Assembly: GCA_038200385.1 (NCBI GenBank)
Contig: JBBPYA010000224.1
Coordinates: 1-6,912, forward strand
From: JBBPYA01 sp038200385
GTDB lineage: Bacteria > Actinomycetota > Actinomycetes > Mycobacteriales > Geodermatophilaceae
Reading direction: 5' to 3'
DNA length: 6,912 nt
Position numbers and translations under genes: made by a program. Below are positions 1 through 5,800 of the stretch, in pieces. The notes under the pieces were generated by a model that saw nothing but the letters and a program-made list of their open reading frames with translations, did no database searches and had not been told where the DNA came from. The number at the start of each line of letters is the position of its first letter. Position 1 is the stretch's first letter.

Positions 1-94
1 CGAATGGCGTCGTGGCCGCCACCGCGACACCGCCTCCGGCCAACGCGGCTGCCGCTGCGATGGCGACAACGGGCATGGTGATCCGAACCTTCAC
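1..94 (-). CDS. Exported protein, N-terminal fragment (cut by window edge)
   Basis: Only the first 31 codons are present. The GTG start at 94 is chosen because GAGGAGA lies just upstream on the minus strand. The peptide begins VKVRITMPVVAIAAAAALAG and continues into an alanine/glycine-rich hydrophobic stretch ending near VAVAATTPF. This is a classic Sec signal peptide: a basic residue or two, a hydrophobic core and an A-x-A-like cleavage site, so the product is probably secreted or held at the cell surface. The family cannot be told from this much sequence. It lies 113 bases downstream of the Asp-box gene and has its own candidate promoter (137-173), which closely matches the one upstream of the Asp-box gene, so the two products may be co-induced. 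Confidence 0.7.
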   Translation of the reverse strand, partial: MKVRITMPVVAIAAAAALAGGGVAVAATTPF

Positions 95-136
95 TGGGTT
101 TCTCCTCTACGAGTCACGGTCGAGCGTATGAAGATG

Positions 137-173
137 ACGCTAGATCCGGGCGGTGAAGATGCGGTGAATGCGG
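137..173 (-). promoter_or_regulatory. Candidate regulated promoter: 11-bp-period direct repeat plus -10 box (site 1)
   Basis: On the plus strand TGAAGA starts at 154 and TGAATGC at 165, exactly 11 bases apart. On the minus strand this reads as TTCACC, 5 nt, TTCACC. Nine bases after the second repeat comes a TAGCGT -10-like hexamer (plus 137-142). A transcript starting near 130 would have a leader of about 36 nt before the GTG start at 94, with room for the ribosome site. The same arrangement, with matching flanks, recurs at 1266-1302. OmpR/PhoB-family regulators generally bind direct repeats of about 11 bp overlapping the -35 region. That the regulator at 2685-3389 binds here is inference. 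Confidence 0.6.
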
Positions 174-207
174 TGTGCGGTTATGACGTGAACCGACCAG
201 CTGTCGC

Positions 208-1152
208 TCAGGGGGCGACCCAGCTGCGGCCGTGGTCCGGGCTGGCGTAGACGCGGGCGGTTTCTCCGTCCAGCGTTGCGGCGTAAAGAGTCCGGCCGTC
301 GGCGGAGTATGCGATCGCGGAGGTTCCGCGGGGCGCGCTTAGTGACGTCCAGGTCTGGCCGCCGTCGCTGCTGGAGGATGCGCCAGCCATCCCGACAGCC
401 ACGATTCGACGGTTGTCTGTGGGATCCCAGGCAGCCGCCATCGTCCCGCCGGGACCGCCAAGTTGGGTCCAACTGCGCCCGCCATCCGCGCTGGCGACCA
501 GACCCGCTTGCATGTCGGGCGCGATGAGGTGGGAAGGGTCGGCGGGGTCGACCAGAATCGTGCCCATGAAGCCGCGTCCGGCGTCGGCGTTGCGGGCCTG
601 CCAGCTACGGCCGCCGTCACTGCTGGCCAGCAGGCCGGCCCGTGGAGAAGCCAGGTAGACGGTGTCTCCCGCAGCGCCCAACGCGTGCACGTCAGCCACT
701 TGCCCGGAGCCGCTTTCCAGGGCGAAGCTGACGCCGGTATCGCCGGACCGGTAGAGACCCTGGTGCCCGCCCACGAGCAGCGCCTCGGTCGTCTGCGCCC
801 ATCCCATCGCGTCCGCGCCCCTCAGCGAGGACACTGGCCGCCATTGCCGCCCGCCGTCGGTGGAGGCCGCCACTCCGTCGTGTCCGCCGACGTAGAGCCG
901 GTCCCCGGCCACGGTCAGGGTGTGCAGATCGCCCCCCACATACGCACCGCTCGCGGCCGCGCCCCCGCCCTGGTTTGCCAGCACGACTACGACAACGGCA
1001 AGCGCGGCGGCGGCCAGGGCCAGCGGCAGCAGCCACCGCCGGCGTGACACCGCCCTCGAACGGCCCGCGCCGGTTATGGATCGCAGCGGAAGTCGTGATT
1101 GACGCATAGAGGCTGCGGGTGGGCGGCGGGCGCGGGTGACAGAACTCCGCAT
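208..1152 (-). CDS. F510_1955-type Asp-box (BNR/sialidase-like) repeat protein, membrane-anchored
   Basis: The protein has 314 residues. The ATG at 1152 is chosen because AGGAG lies 8 nt upstream; the reading frame stays open further back, but that part overlaps the kinase gene antiphase and does not look coding. Residues 1-39 are basic, 40-59 form one membrane helix (an uncleaved anchor or long signal), and the rest is extracytoplasmic. Six Asp boxes of the S-x-D-x-G-x-(S/T/Q)-(W/F) type lie near 97-104, 136-143, 177-184, 221-228, 260-267 and 304-311, the pattern of a sialidase-like beta-propeller. The repeats and length fit the family NCBI names 'F510_1955 family glycosylhydrolase', whose enzymatic activity is not, to my knowledge, established. 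I see no sialidase arginine triad or FRIP motif, so a structural or binding role is at least as likely as hydrolysis. The gene lies 76 bases after the kinase stop, probably read both from the two-component operon and from the promoter at 1266-1302. Confidence 0.87.
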   Translation of the reverse strand: MRSSVTRARRPPAASMRQSRLPLRSITGAGRSRAVSRRRWLLPLALAAAALAVVVVVLANQGGGAAASGAYVGGDLHTLTVAGDRLYVGGHDGVAASTDGGRQWRPVSSLRGADAMGWAQTTEALLVGGHQGLYRSGDTGVSFALESGSGQVADVHALGAAGDTVYLASPRAGLLASSDGGRSWQARNADAGRGFMGTILVDPADPSHLIAPDMQAGLVASADGGRSWTQLGGPGGTMAAAWDPTDNRRIVAVGMAGASSSSDGGQTWTSLSAPRGTSAIAYSADGRTLYAATLDGETARVYASPDHGRSWVAP

Positions 1153-1228
1153 CGGGCTGACTCCTGATTCCTGGTGACCGTCGGGACAGCAGAACAGCGA
1201 CCCGGCTGCGACGGGCTGACGCCGGCTC

Positions 1229-2692
1229 TCAGCGCAGTCGTGCGGACTCTGCTCTACTCCAAGGCAGGCTAGGTGCCGGTTGTGAAGAGTCTGTGAATGC
1301 CGCGCTGGTCTGCGGCGAGGGCAGGGGTAACCACACCGTGAAGGTGGCTCCCCCGCCCGGGGTCTCCGCGGCGCGCACCCGTCCGCCGTGCGCACGCACG
1401 ATCTCCGCCACCACGGCCAGACCGATGCCGGACCCGGCCACCCGCGGTCCCTGTCCGCGGTAGAACCGGTCGAACACGTGCGGCAGGTCCGCAGGATCCA
1501 CGCCGGGGCCATCATCGCGGACCTGTAGGCGACCCATTCCCTGGCTCTCGTCCACGGTGATGCTGACGTGCCCTCCAGCCGGGACGAATTTGACGGCATT
1601 CACGAGCAGGTTGGTGAGAACCTGGGTGAGCCGGTCCGGGTCACCGGGAACCGTGATCGGAGTCAATTGGCTGGTCACCGTCAGGTGCGCCGCGGCGAGA
1701 TGATCCTGCAGCCCGGCCACCACGGTATCGACCAGTTTCTCCAGGGGCACCGGGCGCGGTTCCAGGCGGAAGGCCGCGGCGTCCGCCGAAGTCATCGTTT
1801 CCAGGTCGCTGACGAGCCGGCCCAAGCGCACGGTCTCCTCATGAAGGGAGGCCAGTACCGATGCGGTGGGTTGACTGACACCGTCCTGAACGGCTTCGAT
1901 CTGAGTCCGCAGGACCGCGAGCGGGGTGCGAAGTTCGTGTGCGACGTCCGACGTGAACGACCGGCGCACCTGGTCTTCGCGCTCCACGGTGTCGGCCATC
2001 CTGTTGAACGCCAGCGCGAGTTGGCCGAATTCGTCCTCGCTGGTGACGTCGGCCCGTCGAGTCCGTTCACCTGCTGCCAGGCCACGTGCGGCAGCGGCCA
2101 GCTCGGTGACCGGACGAGTCGCCCGTCGTGCCAGCACGATCCCGGCGACCACGGCAATAAGGCCGGCGCCAACGGCACCGCCGAGTATCAGCCGATTGAC
2201 CGAGTCGAGGAAAGCCTGCTCTCCGACCGGAAGCTCCGCCAGCGGGACGGCCACCTCCATGCTGCCGACCTGGGTGCCCCCGACGCGGACCGGGAAACGG
2301 CGCACCGGCCCGATGGGACCCACGTCCATCATCTGCCGATGTCGCTGCCCCATCGCCGTGCCCATCGGGGAATCGGCGCTGGACCACACCCGCCGGCCGC
2401 TGCTGTCGTAGATCGTCACCTCGGCGCCGGACATCACCGCCGCCGGGGCCAGACCCGTCAGCGCCTGCGCGTCCCACGACCCCCCGGCATCGACATAGGC
2501 CGCGGTCACCACCGCCAGCAGCTGGTCCTCGCGCTCTTGCTGCTGCTGCTGCACGAAGCTGTCGAACCGACTCTGAAATGCCGCGTTGACCAGCAGTGCG
2601 GTGAGCAGGGCACCCCCCACACCGGCTAGGGCCAGGGTGAAAGCGAGCCGGCGCCCGAAAGATCGGGTCAGGACAGCCAGTGGGTTACCCAT
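1229..2692 (-). CDS. Sensor histidine kinase with HAMP domain and Met/His-containing sensor
   Basis: The protein has 487 residues from the ATG at 2692; an in-frame GTG at 2722 would add 10 residues. The ATG is preferred because it sits in ATGGGTAA, overlapping the regulator's stop by 8 bases, which suggests translational coupling. Order of parts: membrane helix 1 about 16-38; extracytoplasmic sensor about 39-165; membrane helix 2 about 168-188; HAMP about 189-240; HisKA with phospho-accepting His252 in DVAHELRTPL; N box NLLVNAVKF at 361-369; G1 box DDGPGVD at 393-399; F box FDRFYR near 407-412; G2 box GSGIGLAV at 420-427. All catalytic motifs look intact. The sensor carries SPMGTAMGQRHRQMM at 108-122 (four Met, one His), a possible soft-metal site. 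A 28-residue proline/serine-rich tail follows the ATPase domain, and its DNA also contains the candidate promoter at 1266-1302. It presumably phosphorylates the regulator at 2685-3389. Confidence 0.95.
   Translation of the reverse strand: MGNPLAVLTRSFGRRLAFTLALAGVGGALLTALLVNAAFQSRFDSFVQQQQQEREDQLLAVVTAAYVDAGGSWDAQALTGLAPAAVMSGAEVTIYDSSGRRVWSSADSPMGTAMGQRHRQMMDVGPIGPVRRFPVRVGGTQVGSMEVAVPLAELPVGEQAFLDSVNRLILGGAVGAGLIAVVAGIVLARRATRPVTELAAAARGLAAGERTRRADVTSEDEFGQLALAFNRMADTVEREDQVRRSFTSDVAHELRTPLAVLRTQIEAVQDGVSQPTASVLASLHEETVRLGRLVSDLETMTSADAAAFRLEPRPVPLEKLVDTVVAGLQDHLAAAHLTVTSQLTPITVPGDPDRLTQVLTNLLVNAVKFVPAGGHVSITVDESQGMGRLQVRDDGPGVDPADLPHVFDRFYRGQGPRVAGSGIGLAVVAEIVRAHGGRVRAAETPGGGATFTVWLPLPSPQTSAAFTDSSQPAPSLPWSRAESARLR
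1266..1302 (-). promoter_or_regulatory. Candidate regulated promoter inside the kinase gene's 3' end (site 2)
   Basis: On the plus strand TGAAGA starts at 1283 and TGAATGC at 1294, again 11 bases apart. On the minus strand this is TTCACA, 5 nt, TTCACA, then 9 nt, then TAGCCT (plus 1266-1271). Aligned with site 1 it fits GCATTCACNGNNTCTTCAC with an identical gap to the -10-like box. It lies within codons of the kinase tail (AAFTDSSQPAP), so coding constraint cannot easily explain the match. The implied start near 1259 gives a leader of about 107 nt to the Asp-box gene's ATG at 1152, which would let that gene be induced apart from the kinase. Confidence 0.55.
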
Positions 2693-3389
2693 CGCGCTGG
2701 ACCCCCAGCTTGTAACCGACACCGCTCACCGTGCGCACGAACAGCGGCGTCCTCGAGTCATCGCCGAGCTTGCGGCGCAGGTTCTTCACGTGGGCGTCCA
2801 CCGTTCGCTCGTAGCCCTCGAACCCGTTACCTTGCAGCCGGTCCAGCAGTTCGTAGCGAGACCACACCCGTCCCGGGCGGGTTGCCAGGACCGCGAGCAG
2901 GTCGAACTCGCTGCGGGTCAACGCCACCTCCTGGCCCCGCACCGTCACCTCCCGCTTCTCGCTGTCGACAGTGAGCAGGCCATCGCCGTACGCCGTGGCA
3001 GGCCGGGACGGCGTAGCACCCGATCGGCGCAGCACGGCCTCCACCCGGGCCACGAGTTCACGTGGGCTGAACGGCTTGACCAGATAGTCGTCGGCCCCAG
3101 CCCGTAGTCCGGCAACTCGATCGGGCTCGCTCGCTCTGGCCGTGAGCACGATCGTGGGTACGTCGGACCGCCGAAACGCCCGCAAGAGATCCTCCCCCTC
3201 GATGTCGGGCAAACCGAGGTCGAGGACCACCAAGTCGGGCGATGAACGCCCGATGCTGTCCAGTGCACTCTGTCCGGTGGAAGCCTCGACGACGGTGTAG
3301 CCGTCGCGCTCCAGATAGGCGCGGATGAGCTCACGCAGCTTACGTTCGTCGTCGACCACGAGAATGGACTCTGGGCGGTGCTCGAGCAC
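2685..3389 (-). CDS. OmpR/PhoB-family response regulator
   Basis: The protein has 234 residues from the GTG at 3389, which has GGAAGG 7 nt upstream; the frame is open further back, but residues before the receiver domain are not conserved-looking. Receiver domain about 8-122: acidic pair D13/D14, phospho-accepting D57 in VVLDLGLPD, T83, and K105 in LVKPF. Winged-helix DNA-binding domain about 137-228, with the recognition region ERTVDAHVKNLRRKLGD and the closing hairpin VRTVSGVGYKL. Length and residues are standard for the family. It is cotranscribed with the kinase at 1229-2692. Proteins of this class bind as head-to-tail dimers to direct repeats of about 11 bp, which is what is found at 137-173 and 1266-1302. 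No such repeat is visible upstream of its own gene, so autoregulation by that site is not supported. Similarity to CopR/CutR-type metal regulators is inference from the sites and the kinase, not from the protein itself. Confidence 0.95.
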   Translation of the reverse strand: MLEHRPESILVVDDERKLRELIRAYLERDGYTVVEASTGQSALDSIGRSSPDLVVLDLGLPDIEGEDLLRAFRRSDVPTIVLTARASEPDRVAGLRAGADDYLVKPFSPRELVARVEAVLRRSGATPSRPATAYGDGLLTVDSEKREVTVRGQEVALTRSEFDLLAVLATRPGRVWSRYELLDRLQGNGFEGYERTVDAHVKNLRRKLGDDSRTPLFVRTVSGVGYKLGVQRDG

Positions 3390-3418
3390 GAGCCTGCCTT
3401 CCCGGGATGCCGCCACTG

Positions 3419-3446
3419 CAACCACAATTGTTACTAAACTACGCCG
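3419..3446. promoter_or_regulatory. AT-rich divergent promoter region between regulator and thioredoxin-like gene
   Basis: The 115-base gap between the two divergent genes contains the only AT-rich island in the neighbourhood. It holds an 8-bp palindrome, ACAATTGT (3424-3431), and two overlapping -10-like hexamers of TANNNT type: TAAACT on plus (3435-3440) and TAGTTT on minus (3436-3441). Starts near 3447 (+) and 3429 (-) would give leaders of about 58 and 40 nt. No convincing -35 box is visible in either direction. Confidence 0.4.
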
Positions 3447-3504
3447 CAACTCGCCGTGCCCGGCTGCGCCGCCCGGCTGGGGCCAGCGGAGAAGGGACCG
3501 ATCT

Positions 3505-4068
3505 GTGTTCGGAGGCCGGCTCTGGCCCAGCGAGGCCTCACACCGACGCCGGGCGCGCAGAATGCGGCTCGTCGTCGGTCTAGTCCTGGTGGCCGCTCTG
3601 GCCGGAGTCGTCCTTGCAATCAAACCATCAGCGATCGGATGGACAGGCGCTGCTCAGCCCGTCCTCATTCCGGAACGCTCAGCAGCCCACGCACCCGAAC
3701 TCAGCGACGGCATCCCGGCCACAGGGCGACGTACGGCGGTGTTCTTCGCCAGCGGCGACGCGTACGGCGCCTTGGCTGAGGCGCTGACGGCCGGTGCCAC
3801 CGCCCGGTTCGCCGGCACCGACCCGCCAACCGACGTCGTCATCGTCCTACCGGCCCGACCCGGAAGCCCTCTGGTCCCGGCGCCGGTGGCCTACGACCCA
3901 CTTCAGAAGATCGCCGATGACTTCGGCATGCCGGTGCCCGCTGACGGACCTCGTGCGGAGGGTTGGGCACTGGTGGACTCCCACGGGCTGATCCGATATC
4001 GGACCGCGGATAGGGACAGCGCCGACAGCCTCGACACCGTCCTGGAGCTGGCGAACAGCCTGCCATAG
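3505..4068 (+). CDS. Membrane-anchored thioredoxin-fold-like protein lacking cysteines
   Basis: The protein has 187 residues from the GTG at 3505, chosen for GAGAAGGGA about 7 nt upstream; the ATG at 3562 (168 residues) has no ribosome site. Residues 1-20 are basic and 21-39 form one membrane helix (N-in), so the rest lies outside the membrane. The domain from about 74 to 187 follows the order of an AhpC/TlpA-type thioredoxin fold: strand and helix start TAVFFASGDAYGALAEAL, strand VVIVLPARP (111-119), helix DPLQKIADDFGMPVP, then WALVDSHGLIRYR (154-166), which matches the usual 'ID-x-x-G-x-I-R' strand pair, and a final helix. The place where CxxC normally sits reads SGDAYG, and there is no cysteine anywhere. 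It therefore cannot do thiol-disulfide exchange and may be a binding or scaffold member of the fold. It is the only plus-strand gene and is divergent from the two-component operon. The fold call is by eye and moderately sure. Confidence 0.75.
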   Translation: MFGGRLWPSEASHRRRARRMRLVVGLVLVAALAGVVLAIKPSAIGWTGAAQPVLIPERSAAHAPELSDGIPATGRRTAVFFASGDAYGALAEALTAGATARFAGTDPPTDVVIVLPARPGSPLVPAPVAYDPLQKIADDFGMPVPADGPRAEGWALVDSHGLIRYRTADRDSADSLDTVLELANSLP

Positions 4069-4098
4069 CTGCGGCCAGTCGCAGAGGTTGGTTGGGTC

Positions 4099-4141
4099 GG
4101 GGACTGGCGCGGTGACGCTGTGGCGTTCCGTTTCCAGCCCC
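4099..4141 (-). ncRNA. Group II intron domain VI-like stem
   Basis: GGGGACTGG (plus 4099-4107) pairs with CCAGCCCC (4134-4141), with one unpaired base at 4103, enclosing a GC-rich inner loop that includes the GGAAAC motif often seen in this region of actinobacterial introns. It directly follows domain V on the minus strand, as domain VI should. In RNA sense the unpaired base on the 3' arm is U, not the usual branch-point A, so lariat formation is questionable. Confidence 0.55.
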
Positions 4142-4148
4142 GCCCGTC

Positions 4149-4181
4149 GAACCGTGCGTGCGGTTCTCCCGCACACGGCTC
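4149..4181 (-). ncRNA. Group II intron domain V
   Basis: In RNA sense it runs from GAGCCGUGU to GCACGGUUC. These 9-nt arms pair fully, with G-U pairs, and contain the catalytic AGC triad in GAGCCG. An upper GCGG/CCGC stem is closed by a purine-rich GAGAA loop, and the two-base bulge expected on the 3' side is present. The total of 33 nt is one short of the usual 34. It begins 11 bases after the reverse transcriptase stop (4193), the normal arrangement for an intron whose ORF sits in domain IV. Confidence 0.8.
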
Positions 4182-4192
4182 ACCGACGTCCT

Positions 4193-4461
4193 TCACCGGC
4201 GGTGTTCGACCGGAGCCCGCCAGGGCCGGTCCGGCCTGGGAGCGACGATGATTCCGTTGAGGTCGATCAGGCCGAACGCGTCGCGCGACCGGTAGATCTG
4301 GGCGAATCCCCAGGCACGGCCGGGAACCGTCGTCCGGGATCAGCCTTGGCCGCCCGGTAAAGCGCATGCTGGAGGGCACGGACCGCGTCGAGATCCTGGA
4401 CACCACGGGCGGGACTAGCCGAAACGGCACTCACCGGCCCCTCCTTCACACCAACGCGCAT
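4193..4461 (-). pseudogene. ltrA: Group II intron reverse transcriptase/maturase, internally deleted
   Basis: From the ATG at 4461 the frame gives 46 residues including RGVQDLDAVRALQHALYRAAK and ADPGRRF. From memory this is the standard N-terminus of actinobacterial group II intron reverse transcriptases. After GRRF, at about 4320, the text changes abruptly. In a different frame, continuing to a TGA at 4193, is RAWGFAQIYRSRDAFGLIDLN followed by GIIVAPRPDRPWR, which looks like the family's C-terminus. Everything between (fingers, palm with the YADD motif, thumb/X) is absent. Intact proteins have roughly 400-600 residues, so a kilobase or more is missing and the join is out of frame. The product cannot be functional. 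Confidence 0.7.
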
Positions 4462-4483
4462 GGACGAAGCAGCGGCCCTTCCC

Positions 4484-4699
4484 TCACCGCCCCATGCCGG
4501 CAACGTGCCTGTCGGCCTCGCAGCGGGCGCGGACTCGGTCGGTGTGCTCGGCGAGTGCGTCATAGGCCGCGCCGAAGGAATTGCCGGCGGCGATCATGCC
4601 GCGCAACAAGAGCACAACCGGATACGCAGACCCAAGCGTTCGGACCCGCAGCGGGCCGGCACGCTGCTGTCCGCCGCGACTGGGCGCCCATGCGGCCAC
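4484..4699 (-). pseudogene. Unrecognised coding-like fragment, probably a truncated gene end
   Basis: The minus-strand frame ending in TGA at 4484 has well-biased codons over roughly its last 50 residues. These include YPVVLLLRGMIAAGNSF and AAYDALAEHTDRVRARCEADR, with G or C at most third positions. Upstream of about 4630 the bias fades and there is no good ribosome site before the nominal GTG at 4699, so it reads as a 3' piece of a longer gene rather than a complete small gene. It stops only 22 bases before the intron reverse transcriptase start, where intron 5' domains would be expected. I do not recognise the family; a hydrophobic stretch is followed by a charged helix. Confidence 0.3.
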
Positions 4700-4807
4700 G
4701 GCCGGGGGTAGGACTCGGCGACGACCGCGGGCCCGCCAGTCGGACGGCGACCGCGACGGTATGCACCGTCCGCCGTGATCGCAAGTCCGGACCCCGCAGC
4801 CCCGGGC

Positions 4808-4824
4808 CCGCCGGCTGCCGGCGG
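4808..4824 (-). terminator. Strong GC hairpin downstream of the M56 gene
   Basis: CCGCCGGC and GCCGGCGG form an almost uninterrupted inverted repeat (minus sense, single A between arms; realistically a 6-bp stem with a 5-nt loop). It lies 26 bases past the M56 stop. There is no T tract, as is common for GC-rich actinobacterial terminators. It may end the CcdA-BlaI-M56 transcript. A chance structure in very GC-rich DNA cannot be excluded. Confidence 0.35.
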
Positions 4825-4849
4825 CGGCCGTCGAACGGGGTCTCAGGGC

Positions 4850-5800
4850 TCAGCTCAGGGCCGGGACAGGGCAGGACATCAGCACCTGCCAGCCCTGCAG
4901 CAGCGCCGGCATCGCCAGGGCCACGCCCGGCCCGACCGCGAGGGCGAGCAGCGTGAGGCCCAGCGGCCAGCGCGAGCGGTCCGCGCCGGAACGCAGCCGG
5001 TCGATCCGGACCTCGGTCGCCGCACCCGTGGCACCGAGCGCGACATCCGGGACCGCCGCACCGGCCATGGCCGCCAGGGCCTGCGCGAGCGGTTCCCGGC
5101 CGCGCGAGCGCACCGCGCAGTCGTCGGCGCAGAGCTCGAGCAGACGCCGGATGCCGCTGTCGGCCGCGACGAACAGCGGGACCCGCGGGAAGCTCGTCGC
5201 CAGTGCTCCGGCGGCCCACAGGGCGAGGTGATGCCGACCGCGGACATGGCCGCGTTCGTGGGCGATCACCGCCGCCAGCTGGCTGCCGGTGAGCTCGGCC
5301 AGGGCCCCCCGGGTGACGACGATCCGGGACCGGTGCCCCGGGAGGCAGTACGCCAGCGGCGCCTCGCTGGGCAACACGTACGCGCCCAGGCGTTCGTCGT
5401 GGCGGGCAACCACCTGCAGTGCCTCACCGTGCACCCGGCGTTTCGCCCGCATCCTCGCCCCCGCCGTGAGCAGGCAGGTCAGGTAGCGCAGCGGCACGGC
5501 GACAACCAGCACGACGGCCAGCAACTGCAGCGGCCCGGACGGGGACCCGGAGGCCATCCGGTGCAGGGCGGTCCAGCAGACCCGCAGCAGGTGCGCCAAC
5601 CCGTCCATCGCCACCGTGTCGGGCAGCGCGATGAGCAGGGCGCCCGCGGAGAAGGACACCAATACCGACCAGGACGCCAGCTGCCAGGCCAGGACGCCCA
5701 GCCGCGGGCACCCGCCCGATGCGGTGAGCCGGCGCAGCGCCTGGCCGCCGAACGTCGCCATGACCACGGCGTAGCCCAGCAGCCAGCCCGCGCCGGTCAT
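4850..5800 (-). CDS. M56-family (BlaR1/MecR1-like) membrane metalloprotease
   Basis: The protein has 316 residues. The ATG at 5800 overlaps the repressor's stop as ATGA, and GGAAGCGGG lies upstream. Membrane helices are visible near 4-18, 36-58, 90-112, about 193-211 and 280-300. The zinc site is HERGH at 181-185 in AAVIAHERGHVRGRHH, with a downstream E222-x-x-x-D226 (LELCADDCAV) supplying the third ligand. This is the gluzincin arrangement of M48/M56 enzymes, facing the cytoplasm in BlaR1. Unlike BlaR1 or MecR1 it has no penicillin-binding sensor domain after the last helix; it ends in about 16 residues. It therefore senses something else or is activated by another protein. In the paradigm such proteases trigger inactivation of the BlaI-type repressor encoded next to them, so the gene pair is a signalling unit. 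Many actinobacteria carry such short M56 proteins. Confidence 0.92.
   Translation of the reverse strand: MTGAGWLLGYAVVMATFGGQALRRLTASGGCPRLGVLAWQLASWSVLVSFSAGALLIALPDTVAMDGLAHLLRVCWTALHRMASGSPSGPLQLLAVVLVVAVPLRYLTCLLTAGARMRAKRRVHGEALQVVARHDERLGAYVLPSEAPLAYCLPGHRSRIVVTRGALAELTGSQLAAVIAHERGHVRGRHHLALWAAGALATSFPRVPLFVAADSGIRRLLELCADDCAVRSRGREPLAQALAAMAGAAVPDVALGATGAATEVRIDRLRSGADRSRWPLGLTLLALAVGPGVALAMPALLQGWQVLMSCPVPALS

Larger units (their letters stand above)
4093..4461 (-). mobile_element. Group II intron remnant (3' end and deleted RT gene)
   Basis: Reading on the minus strand, this holds the start of an intron-encoded reverse transcriptase (4461 to about 4324), its last codons (to 4193), domain V (4181-4149) and a domain VI-like stem (4141-4099). 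The 3' boundary lies near 4093-4098, about 25 bases beyond the stop of the convergent thioredoxin-like gene. I see no domain I-III region upstream of 4461. Most of the reverse transcriptase is missing, so the element cannot move by itself, and whether the RNA part could still act is doubtful without its 5' domains. Confidence 0.75.

Noticed and set aside
1153..1599. N-terminal extension of the Asp-box gene over the kinase gene
   Set aside because: The frame is open, but the kinase is clearly coding there in another frame and the ATG at 1152 has a good ribosome site.
2538..2552. CTG trinucleotide run in the kinase gene
   Set aside because: Encodes a short Gln run just after membrane helix 1; too short to call a functional or unstable repeat.
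1568..2629. Long plus-strand open frame opposite the kinase
   Set aside because: Antisense shadow of a high-GC gene; no family features and the kinase explains the codon bias.
4069..4084. CTGCG/CGCAG hairpin right after the thioredoxin-like gene as a terminator
   Set aside because: The stem is only 5 bp and is followed by a G-rich, not T-rich, sequence; chance is likely in this composition.
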